This document shows, piece by piece, positions 52,485 to 59,577 of a stretch of DNA of 59,577 bases. The first letter of the stretch is position 1, and every line of letters starts with the position of its first letter. The notes under the pieces were generated by a model. It was not told where the DNA came from. It saw only the letters and a program-made list of their open reading frames with translations, and made no database searches. Origin of the DNA: Bacteroidota bacterium (GTDB taxonomy: Bacteria; Bacteroidota; Bacteroidia; Sphingobacteriales; Sphingobacteriaceae); NCBI GenBank assembly GCA_013286565.1, contig JABDFM010000013.1:1-59577 (forward strand), in the 5' to 3' direction. The translations under genes were made by a program, and so were the position numbers.

Positions 52485-53189
52485 ATGAAGAACGCTCTCA
52501 TTACCGGTGCAACCAAAGGCATGGGCCGATCCATCGCCATCGCTTTTGCCAAAGAAGGAATAAACCTGGCAGTTTGCTCGAGGAATGAGAAGGAACTGGC
52601 AGACTTTAAGCAGGAACTGCTAAAAATCAACCCTGACATAAAGGTAGTAGCGCAATTGGCTGATGGTAGTATCAAAGAACAATTGCTGCAATTTGCAGGT
52701 GTTGCACAGGAGCAATTGGGTTTTATCAACATTATTGTAAATAACCTGGGCATGTATGACCACACCAGCATATTGGACGAGGGCGAAGCTGCTTTTGACA
52801 AGCAATTGCATACCAACCTAATGCCTACCTATCACCTGTACCGCTATTTTGGTAAAGCCATGATGGAGGCACGTGAGGGCCATATCTTTAGTATATGCTC
52901 GGTAGCTGCATTAAACCCTATTGCTGAGGCCGGTTCATATAGTGTAACAAAATTTGCGCTGCTTGGTCTCAATAAAGTAATGAGGCTGGAGATGCAGCCC
53001 TACAATGTAAAAGTAACCGCCATAATTCCCGGATCGACATTAACAAATTCATGGAAAGACGTGGTGGTGGATAAAGACAAATTTGTATCACCGGAAGATA
53101 TCGCTTCGGCCATCGTAAATATTTATAAGATGAGCACCGGTGCAAATGTGGACGAAATTATAATAAGGCCGGTTGGCGGGCAAGTGTGA
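52485..53189 (+). CDS. Short-chain dehydrogenase/reductase
   Basis: 234 residues. The cofactor motif is LITGATKGMGRSIA near 5, NNLGMYD near 85, the catalytic Ser in FSICSVAALNP near 137 and Tyr-x3-Lys in SYSVTKFAL near 151. It is close to 3-oxoacyl-ACP reductase-like SDRs; substrate unknown. It lies upstream of the PspC gene by 70 bases but probably is a separate unit. Confidence 0.92.
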   Translation: MKNALITGATKGMGRSIAIAFAKEGINLAVCSRNEKELADFKQELLKINPDIKVVAQLADGSIKEQLLQFAGVAQEQLGFINIIVNNLGMYDHTSILDEGEAAFDKQLHTNLMPTYHLYRYFGKAMMEAREGHIFSICSVAALNPIAEAGSYSVTKFALLGLNKVMRLEMQPYNVKVTAIIPGSTLTNSWKDVVVDKDKFVSPEDIASAIVNIYKMSTGANVDEIIIRPVGGQV

Positions 53190-53259
53190 GATGGTGAGTA
53201 GGTTTACCCGGATTTAGAGCTTAGAAATTAAAGTTTAGAATTTTAAATATATACATACC

Positions 53260-53910
53260 ATGCAAAAAAAACTATACAGAGACGAATACCACAAAGTGAT
53301 AGGCGGTGTTTGTTCGGGCTTAGCCGAGTATTTTGAAATAGATGTCACCATAGTCCGTTTGCTGTTTGCATTTACGTTTATCATAATGGGCATAGGGTTT
53401 ATACCTTACATTGTTTTATGGATAGTGTTGCCAAAAAAAGGGTACATTTTCAATAACTACAATAACCCCACGGTAGATTATAAAGTACCACCGCAAACGC
53501 CAGGCATGGAAAACCCATCTCAGGGCAATCCTTTTCAGGCTAACCAGTTTGGAGGTAATCCGTTTCCGAACCAGCCATTCCCAAATCAGCCTTTTCCAAG
53601 CCCGGCACAGCCAAAGAGCACATCAACGGTCGGGCTCATATTCGGAGTTATATTGATCTTGATAGGTGGTTCGATTTTGCTGGATGATTTCGATATCATT
53701 CCTGATTGGTGGGATTTTAGCAGGATGTGGCCGCTTGTGCTGGTAGGCGTGGGAGCCGTACTGATCTTTAGCGGTCAGCAAAAAAAACCATGGGAAAAGA
53801 AAGACTGGCAGCAAGCTGAGGCTACCGATACCAATACAACAGCAGGCAATGCTACCGAAGCTACCCCTTCGGCTGAGAATCCCGAGGCAGACAGTGCACC
53901 AACAGTTTAG
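53260..53910 (+). CDS. PspC domain envelope stress protein
   Basis: 216 residues. The PspC domain covers the first 62 residues (KLYRDEYHKVIGGVCSGLAEYF then VTIVRLLFAFTFIIM and IVLWIVLPKK). A Pro/Asn/Phe-rich linker with NQPFPNQPFP repeats spans about 90-120. A second pair of hydrophobic segments (GLIFGVILILIGGSILLDD; MWPLVLVGVGAVLIFSG) resembles the LiaF N-terminal domain (DUF5668). It ends in an Ala/Thr/Glu tail. Family members respond to envelope stress at the inner membrane. It is followed by a LiaF-like gene after 25 bases. Confidence 0.88.
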   Translation: MQKKLYRDEYHKVIGGVCSGLAEYFEIDVTIVRLLFAFTFIIMGIGFIPYIVLWIVLPKKGYIFNNYNNPTVDYKVPPQTPGMENPSQGNPFQANQFGGNPFPNQPFPNQPFPSPAQPKSTSTVGLIFGVILILIGGSILLDDFDIIPDWWDFSRMWPLVLVGVGAVLIFSGQQKKPWEKKDWQQAEATDTNTTAGNATEATPSAENPEADSAPTV

Positions 53911-53935
53911 TTAATAGTATTAAAAATTTAAGACG

Positions 53936-54949
53936 ATGAGAAACGATAAATTAGTACCAGGCCTGATCCTGGTGATGATCGGCGCCATATTTCTGCTGCA
54001 TAATTTTCATGTGATCCATTTTTACTGGGGTAATTTATTTCACTTGTGGCCCATATTTTTAGTGATCGGTGGTGTTAACCTGGTGTTTGCTAATAACAAA
54101 TCGCCCTGGGCTACCATATTAAAAATATCGGTTGTTGTGGCTGGATTTGCTTTGCTGGTGTTTGGTAATTTTAATGACAGGGGAAGATGGTGGTGGCCAC
54201 ATTACTACTACAACAACAGCAATGATAGCGACGACAACAGCGACAATAATAGCAATAATGACAACGATGATAATAGCGACGATGATGGCAGCAGTAAAAG
54301 CGGCCTGGTAAAAGTTCAGGGTAACAGTGTATTTACTGAACCGTTTTCGGCAGCTACTGCACATGTAGCACGGTTGAATATTAGCGGCGGCGGCGCAACT
54401 TACAATCTAAGTGATACTACCAACCAGTTGTTTACAGCTAATACCAAAGAGTTTTTTGGTAAATACCAGTTAGACCATCACCAGGAAGATTCAGTTTATG
54501 TGGTGGATTTCAGTATGAAAGATCATAAGGGCCATTTTAACTGGGGCGATGATAAGTCAAACACAGCTGATATGAAACTGAACGTTAATCCTGAATGGGA
54601 AATTAACGTAGAAACCGGCGCTACTAAACTTGATTTTGATCTGACCAAATTTAAACTGAGGTCATTGAAATTAAGCGGTGGTGCAGCATCTTTCACCGTA
54701 AGGGTGGGCCAGCCCTTAGCTGCTACTAATATCAATGTATCAACAGGGGTATCAGAAGTAACCATTGAAATCCCTCAAAATGCGGCATGCCACATAGAAA
54801 CAGATTCGGGGTTATCATCAAACACTTTTGATGGTTTTACCAAAAAGGATGATGGGCATTATGAAACTACAAACTTTGATGCCGCAAAAAATAAAATATA
54901 CATCCACATGAGCGGCGGTATATCCGACTTTAAGGTAAGGCGATATTAA
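53936..54949 (+). CDS. LiaF-like membrane protein with Asn/Asp-rich linker
   Basis: 337 residues. Three or four hydrophobic segments in the first 78 residues (LVPGLILVMIGAIFLLHNF; LWPIFLVIGGVNLVFA) form the LiaF/DUF5668 membrane domain. A strongly acidic, low-complexity tract of almost only Asn, Asp and Ser follows (residues about 91-122). The C-terminal 200 residues are a beta-helix-like domain (DUF4097/LiaF C-term type) with repeated LNISGGGATYNLS, LKLSGGAASFTVRV and IHMSGGISDFKV. It is the second gene of a PspC/LiaF operon that likely senses cell-envelope stress. Confidence 0.85.
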   Translation: MRNDKLVPGLILVMIGAIFLLHNFHVIHFYWGNLFHLWPIFLVIGGVNLVFANNKSPWATILKISVVVAGFALLVFGNFNDRGRWWWPHYYYNNSNDSDDNSDNNSNNDNDDNSDDDGSSKSGLVKVQGNSVFTEPFSAATAHVARLNISGGGATYNLSDTTNQLFTANTKEFFGKYQLDHHQEDSVYVVDFSMKDHKGHFNWGDDKSNTADMKLNVNPEWEINVETGATKLDFDLTKFKLRSLKLSGGAASFTVRVGQPLAATNINVSTGVSEVTIEIPQNAACHIETDSGLSSNTFDGFTKKDDGHYETTNFDAAKNKIYIHMSGGISDFKVRRY

Positions 54950-55007
54950 TATAAAATTTGAATTTTTCGGGCGACTGTAGATTTCTATTTGAAGTTAATA
55001 ATTATAA

Positions 55008-55041
55008 AAACACCCTGGTAAAGCCATTTACCAGGGTGTTT
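55008..55041. terminator. Bidirectional terminator after the LiaF-like gene
   Basis: AAACACCCTGGTAAA and TTTACCAGGGTGTTT form a 15-bp stem around GCCA, with A-run on the left and T-run on the right. It serves both the LiaF-like gene and the convergent ScyD-like gene. Confidence 0.9.
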
Positions 55042-55067
55042 GTTTTTCCCATTATTCAATATGATCA

Positions 55068-56213
55068 TCAATCTTGCTTCGCATCCCCGTGAACTATCTC
55101 GCATTGAAAACTAATTTGAACTATCTGCCCTAATCCCGGAGGGCCAATACCCCAATCGGAAATATACAATTTTCCGTCAGGGCCAAACGTCATGGCGGTA
55201 GGTAAGTGAAGACCTGAAGTTATTACTTGCCTGTTGCCAGACGGGTCAACTCTTACAACATCACCCAAACCAGGGGTCGGGCCGGGAGCGCCTACTGTAT
55301 TTTCCAAAACATATAACCTGTTATGGTCATCAAATGCGATACCGGTTATCATGGTAAAGCCTGATGCAAAAACACTATAAGTCCCATCGGGCGAAAGTTT
55401 ATAAACTTTGGCAGCGCCCTGTACTAAAGGGAAGGTTGTAAGCGTTCCGAAGTAAAAATTTCCGTCGTGATAAACCATGGATGTAGGACCGATCCAGGTA
55501 CCGCCGTTTCCGGGGTGAAGCTTTGAAATATCCACTACACGCTGGATCTGGCCTGTTGTTGGCGAGATGCGATCGATCTCCTGCTGATTTGGTTGTGTAA
55601 TATATAAGTCACCATGGGCACTAGTCATACTATACGCTGTCCCATCGGGCTCAAAGTCACTAGGATCAGGATTTGTTATCGGATTATTCATCAGGAATTC
55701 ACTGGTGTTGGCAACCATGGTCCAGGTTTTATCGTGATTTACCTTAAACACTTGATTTGGAATGCCCGGTACGCCATGCGAACAACCGGCACCTGCAAGA
55801 ACCCCGTACAGCGTGTTGCCAATAAATTGAACATCCGCTACGCCGCTAATTGAATTTCCAACGGCAGCTGATGCTGTGGAGGATGGCAGATGATCAGCAA
55901 CAGTAGTACGCACACCTTGCTGATTGATCATGGATATGCGGCTGCCTGTATCGCTCCCCGTATAGGGGCCGGCGCCGGGAACCGGGGCGCAGCCAATGGT
56001 GGGATTGGTTCCTCCTATGCCCCCTTCGGCAACATACAGATTCTCATCCGGCCCAAATTTTAACCCACGCGGATCGTTAAGACCGGTTGCAATAACTTTG
56101 CTGGTTGTAACTGTAAGCTCACCACCGCATTCCGGTGTGCCTTTTTTGCATGACTCCCAAATTATTACAATAAATAAAATTGCTCCAATAGAACATACAA
56201 TTTTTCTTTTCAT
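55068..56213 (-). CDS. ScyD/ScyE-type beta-propeller lipoprotein
   Basis: 381 residues. A hydrophobic N-terminus ends WESCKKG, a lipobox-like position for Cys about 22. Propeller-type repeats follow: GLNDPRGLKFGPDENLYVAEGG near 43, GIAFDDHNRLYVLEN near 300, and LPTAMTFGPDGKLYISDWG near 350, as in the ScyD/ScyE and NHL-like families. Known members are calcium- or sugar-binding extracytoplasmic proteins of unclear role. No partner gene is evident. Confidence 0.8.
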   Translation of the reverse strand: MKRKIVCSIGAILFIVIIWESCKKGTPECGGELTVTTSKVIATGLNDPRGLKFGPDENLYVAEGGIGGTNPTIGCAPVPGAGPYTGSDTGSRISMINQQGVRTTVADHLPSSTASAAVGNSISGVADVQFIGNTLYGVLAGAGCSHGVPGIPNQVFKVNHDKTWTMVANTSEFLMNNPITNPDPSDFEPDGTAYSMTSAHGDLYITQPNQQEIDRISPTTGQIQRVVDISKLHPGNGGTWIGPTSMVYHDGNFYFGTLTTFPLVQGAAKVYKLSPDGTYSVFASGFTMITGIAFDDHNRLYVLENTVGAPGPTPGLGDVVRVDPSGNRQVITSGLHLPTAMTFGPDGKLYISDWGIGPPGLGQIVQISFQCEIVHGDAKQD

Positions 56214-56308
56214 AATGATAACTCCTTTTGATTTGATATGGTTTAATAAATTAGTGTGTTGCGAATATTAAAATTGTGATAAGGCTTATTTAGAATAGCA
56301 TGTTTTCG

Positions 56309-56416
56309 CTATTCATCTTTATGTTTTTTATGAAATATCCAGTACCTGATTTCTTCCCAAAAAATGCCGACTAGTATTACAACTAACAACATCAGAATGG
56401 CTAAAAAGAAATCCAT
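56309..56416 (-). CDS. Very short hydrophobic membrane protein (35 aa)
   Basis: 35 codons: MDFFLAILMLLVVILVGIF, then WEEIRYWIFHKKHKDE. It is one transmembrane helix followed by a basic, aromatic tail. It lies 91 bases downstream of the sensor kinase gene on the same strand and 95 bases ahead of the ScyD-like gene. It could be a regulatory peptide or a small subunit. Only its composition and position support it. The rest of 56214-56508 shows nothing else. Confidence 0.4.
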   Translation of the reverse strand: MDFFLAILMLLVVILVGIFWEEIRYWIFHKKHKDE

Positions 56417-56507
56417 AATTAAAAATACTGTTGGAGAATGCAGCTTCGAAGTGCTATTTAGTGAAGTGCGGAATAAAGCGTTTGAAACAGTCGTTTGATT
56501 TAGTAAA

Positions 56508-59500
56508 TCAAAAGGAAATAGAATTGAATTTTCGTTTTATGCGCACAGTAACGCGAGTTCCGGATGGGGTGTTTTTATCATCATACAAATCGAAAAATTC
56601 TATTGGGGCAACTAATTCATCTTCGTTAAAATCAATTAATCTTTTTCGGGTGATGTCAATTCCTCTTGACTGATGGATTGCTACTGAATTGTTTTTCCAT
56701 TCCTCTGCTTTTTCTCTGCCGATACCGTTGTCCGTGATATCGCAAACTAACCAGGCAGCATTTAAACTAACTGTAATTTTTATTTCCTTATCTCCTTCTT
56801 TACGGCTTAATCCGTGCCATAAAGCATTTTCAACAAATGGCTGCAAAATGAGCGGGGGGATTTTTTCAAATTCAGTTACTATATTTTCGGGGATGATTTT
56901 TTTGTAGTGCAGTTGCATATCCATCCTGAGCGATTCGAGCTGAATATACAGGCCTATTGTCTCGAGCTCTTTATCTAAACTTATTACGTTATTTTCCGAA
57001 TTGTCAAGCACCTGTCTCAGTAATCTCGAAAATGAACCTATATAATGTATACCTTCTTCCTTTTTATCGCTTGCCACCAGGGCCTGGATAGAATTGAGCG
57101 CATTATAAATAAAATGCGGGTTCATTTGCGCTTTCAAGGCTTTCATCTCCAGCTCTTTTAGTTGATTTTCTATAAAGGCATCTCCTCTTATTTTTTTTAC
57201 CCTTGCTCTGAAAATGCTGACAATAATGAGGGCAGCAATTGCAAGAATAATTATGCGGAACCACCACCTATTCCAGAAAGGGGGGGTAATCATAAACCTG
57301 AACACGGCCGGTTTGCTCCAACCCGAGGCCATGTCTTTTGCTCGTACAAGAAATTGATATTTTCCGGCAGGCAATTGTGCAAACGAAACCGATTTAGTCC
57401 TGGATGGAATACTCCATGAAGTATCGAGTGGTAATAATTTATAGGAATATTCTGGGTTGGAATTTGAGGTAGAAAGATCAATGGCATTAAAAAATATACC
57501 GAGGGAATTCTGGCTGTAATTCAACACAGGGTTATATGGTAATTGGAAATAGCTATACAACGAGTCCGTTAATTTATTCCAGTCTGTTTCCTTAAAAGCA
57601 AGGGATACTTTTTCAATGATAATACGAGGTGTTTCTTTATAAAGCCTGACATTAGCGGTATTGAATTTTATTAATTTTTGGGGTGAAGAAAGCCATACAT
57701 CCCCACTGGTATTTGATACAAGTTTTAGGTAGTCCGTTACATTTATGCCGAGATCTTCATCCTTTACATAGTTAAACACTTCCCACCTGCCGGTCTTGTT
57801 TTTTTGTAATATATCTAATCCTGTATTATTTGCAATCCAAAGCCTGTTTTGCTGGTCATTTATTAAGCTGGCAATGTTGTTACTCTGCAAACCATCCTTT
57901 ACCGTGATATGGTTTTTTAAATAGGGTAATTTATTCTTTGCAAACCCATATTGGTACAAACCCAAACCGGGAACGGTTATCCAGAAGCTATTACCCGTAT
58001 CTTCATAAAAACTAACACCCAATTCAATCCCTTTTTTAGTGCCGTCAATTCCGGTTTCCTTAATGAGTGAAATAAGGTTATTTGCAGCATCTATACAATA
58101 TACCCCCCTCCCGTCAAGGTATAATAATAGCAAGCCATTTTTGGTCCCATGTACCCGTGTAGGCTTAATAATTGGAACCCCGGTGTTACGCGGGATAAAG
58201 ACAGTAAGTTTCTCAGGATTTCCATATAATAAGGTAGAATCGGCACAAATAAAAAATTGATCTCTATATTTTACATAATCCAAATCGTAAACATGTTCTG
58301 TTGTTTTAAGGTGTAATGCAGCTGAAAAATCATCCAGTTTTTTACCGTTAAAGTGTAGAAATTTCTTAAAACGGGTTATCATCCAAACCGTGTTCCTGCT
58401 ATCGAAAGTGTAGGCGTCAACAATATCTTTGTAATAATTTTCATTGCCGGGGGATAATGGTGGTATTATTTGTTTGCAGCTATTGTTCTCGTAAAGAAAC
58501 AACCCAGTTGATGACAATAGCATCCTATTATCAGGAAGCGCAATAATATTGTATATGCCATCGGTCGGAACAGTATTATTTTTATCCAGGATGGTGAAAG
58601 CGATATCCTTTATTTTTAACAAACCCTCCATTGAACCTGTCCATACATTATGACTTGAATCTTCATTAATCAAAGGGTGATAACCAGATTGATTTATTGA
58701 ATTGAAAAAATGTTGCCAATCGCCGGGTTTCGAAATTTTCAATAAATCTTCCTCTCCGAGCCAGAGGCGTTTTTTTGAATCCACCAAATAAGAAAAATAG
58801 TTTTTGGTAGACATACTTTGTTTGTATAAAGGAACAAGCTGATAGTTGTGGATTTCATAAATATTGGTGCGTGTACTAACCCATATTTGCTTATTCTGCA
58901 CGGACATGACATTAAAAATGGGACCATAATTGTGCGGAGAAGTAATATGCTGCCAATGCCCATTTTTATTTCTGCAAACAATATCAGTAGTATAACAAAC
59001 ATATAATTCGCCATTTATCTCTGTAATGTTTTTGCAAGGGCGGTCTTCAAAACCCGGATAAAGGACCACTTTTCTCCAAATGGTGTCTGCAAATTCATAT
59101 ACGCCTTTTGATGTACAAGCCCATATCCGTCTATCTTTTGTTTCTGTAAAATTGAACACATAACTATTAGTCAGGTTGTCGCTCGAGGGATATGTTATAA
59201 ACCTGTTGTTTTTAAATTGCGCCATACCTGCATTAGTGCCTACCCAAAGCCGTTCCCGGCTATCCTGAAAAACTATCCCCGCTTTAAGCGATGGCAATCC
59301 ATCAGTAAAACCGTAGTTTACAAATTGTCTTCCATCAAAGCGGCTAAGCCCACCATTAGTACCAACCCATAAGTATCCATAGGTATCCTGATATGACCCA
59401 TATACTTCACTGCTGGGTAACCCATCATTCACAGTGTAAAGTTTCAAGTTATGTTGCTGCCCATAAAGCCTGGCAGGCCATGTTAGCCCTATTACGATGC

Positions 59501-59540
59501 ATGAAAAAATCAGGATAAGATAGAGTAGCCGTGATTTCAC
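56508..59540 (-). CDS. Sensor histidine kinase with reg_prop propeller and Y_Y_Y domain
   Basis: 1010 residues. A signal peptide is followed by two-component regulator propeller repeats (YTVNDGLPSSEVYGSYQD, GYLWVGTNGGLSRFDG, RLWVGTNAG), a Y_Y_Y-type domain before the membrane (YSYKLLPLDTSWS; AGKYQFLVRAKD), one transmembrane segment near 755-775, and a LytS-type His_kinase domain with the phosphoacceptor region NPHFIYNALNS near 806, then LILQPFVENALWHG and DNGIGREKA of the ATP-binding site. The sensor faces the periplasm and probably detects a glycan-like ligand. No LytTR response regulator gene is inside the window. Confidence 0.92.
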   Translation of the reverse strand: MKSRLLYLILIFSCIVIGLTWPARLYGQQHNLKLYTVNDGLPSSEVYGSYQDTYGYLWVGTNGGLSRFDGRQFVNYGFTDGLPSLKAGIVFQDSRERLWVGTNAGMAQFKNNRFITYPSSDNLTNSYVFNFTETKDRRIWACTSKGVYEFADTIWRKVVLYPGFEDRPCKNITEINGELYVCYTTDIVCRNKNGHWQHITSPHNYGPIFNVMSVQNKQIWVSTRTNIYEIHNYQLVPLYKQSMSTKNYFSYLVDSKKRLWLGEEDLLKISKPGDWQHFFNSINQSGYHPLINEDSSHNVWTGSMEGLLKIKDIAFTILDKNNTVPTDGIYNIIALPDNRMLLSSTGLFLYENNSCKQIIPPLSPGNENYYKDIVDAYTFDSRNTVWMITRFKKFLHFNGKKLDDFSAALHLKTTEHVYDLDYVKYRDQFFICADSTLLYGNPEKLTVFIPRNTGVPIIKPTRVHGTKNGLLLLYLDGRGVYCIDAANNLISLIKETGIDGTKKGIELGVSFYEDTGNSFWITVPGLGLYQYGFAKNKLPYLKNHITVKDGLQSNNIASLINDQQNRLWIANNTGLDILQKNKTGRWEVFNYVKDEDLGINVTDYLKLVSNTSGDVWLSSPQKLIKFNTANVRLYKETPRIIIEKVSLAFKETDWNKLTDSLYSYFQLPYNPVLNYSQNSLGIFFNAIDLSTSNSNPEYSYKLLPLDTSWSIPSRTKSVSFAQLPAGKYQFLVRAKDMASGWSKPAVFRFMITPPFWNRWWFRIIILAIAALIIVSIFRARVKKIRGDAFIENQLKELEMKALKAQMNPHFIYNALNSIQALVASDKKEEGIHYIGSFSRLLRQVLDNSENNVISLDKELETIGLYIQLESLRMDMQLHYKKIIPENIVTEFEKIPPLILQPFVENALWHGLSRKEGDKEIKITVSLNAAWLVCDITDNGIGREKAEEWKNNSVAIHQSRGIDITRKRLIDFNEDELVAPIEFFDLYDDKNTPSGTRVTVRIKRKFNSISF

Positions 59541-59577
59541 TACCTTACATTTAAAAGGTGCAGAAATTCATCTTTAT

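Noticed and set aside
1..59577. CRISPR array, tRNA, rRNA, prophage or insertion sequence
   Set aside because: No regularly spaced repeats, no tRNA-like T-arm with matching cloverleaf, and no integrase or transposase motifs were found on reading the window.

Overview
The window reads as chromosomal DNA of a Bacteroidota bacterium, most likely family Sphingobacteriaceae (Mucilaginibacter/Pedobacter-like). The support is: several well-placed TAnnTTTG -7 elements, mostly A-rich leaders instead of Shine-Dalgarno boxes, families typical of the phylum (DUF4407, a reg_prop/Y_Y_Y histidine kinase, PspC plus LiaF-like pair, S41/M13/M28/M61 secreted peptidases, GH2 and GH3 enzymes), and many short palindromic repeats at gene ends. 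No rRNA, tRNA, CRISPR array, transposase or integrase was seen.

Layout. 1-8.9 kb: the 3' end of a sugar-phosphate deaminase, an alpha/beta hydrolase lipoprotein, a small outer-membrane barrel, an AT-rich two-gene HEPN cassette, a GH3 beta-glucosidase, a Prc-type S41 protease and a secreted TPR protein. 9.0-13.8 kb: a cyanophycin locus with cphA on one strand and cphB plus an isoaspartyl peptidase on the other, covering polymer synthesis, cleavage and dipeptide hydrolysis. 13.8-14.5 kb: a gene graveyard with a frameshifted AlkA fragment, LacI-like palindromes and a fragment of a SusC/TonB-receptor N-terminus. 14.5-25.8 kb: a G1-like secreted lipoprotein, AlkA, an AT-rich KilA-N protein, RarA, a GNAT enzyme, an M28/M61 peptidase pair, a MntA/HepT toxin-antitoxin pair, DUF4407, and a rhodanese/small membrane protein/prohibitin operon.

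25.9-41.5 kb: M13 peptidase, XRE regulator, a candidate small RNA, acyl-CoA dehydrogenase, a coiled-coil protein, a TlpA-like protein, peptidase T, an outer-membrane barrel, MmcQ/YjbR, a J-like protein without HPD, a TPR protein, an M14 carboxypeptidase interrupted by one in-frame amber codon, rhomboid, dipeptide epimerase, MsrA and a DoxX-like protein. 41.6-50.1 kb: GH2 beta-galactosidase, Gfo/Idh/MocA oxidoreductase, a decaying lipoprotein/D-aminoacylase pair (second in-frame amber plus a truncation), a Crp/Fnr regulator, two tandem pirins and an rRNA methyltransferase-like protein. 50.2-59.6 kb: mlaF/mlaE, two very short hydrophobic ORFs, an SDR, PspC and LiaF-like proteins, a ScyD/ScyE-type propeller lipoprotein and a large reg_prop sensor kinase.

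How the genes fit together. The main theme is scavenging and turnover of peptides and sugars: seven secreted or cytosolic peptidases, a dipeptide epimerase, GH2/GH3 enzymes, and a nitrogen-storage polymer system. The less expected items are a HEPN protein with a non-MNT partner, twin palindrome-promoter modules at 1.9 and 35.7 kb with identical geometry, tandem FNR-geometry boxes placed ahead of the pirin operon beside a crp/fnr gene, a candidate small RNA at 28.5 kb, and small membrane-protein ORFs at 52.1 and 56.3 kb. Hand-derived coordinates of short sites may be off by one or two bases.
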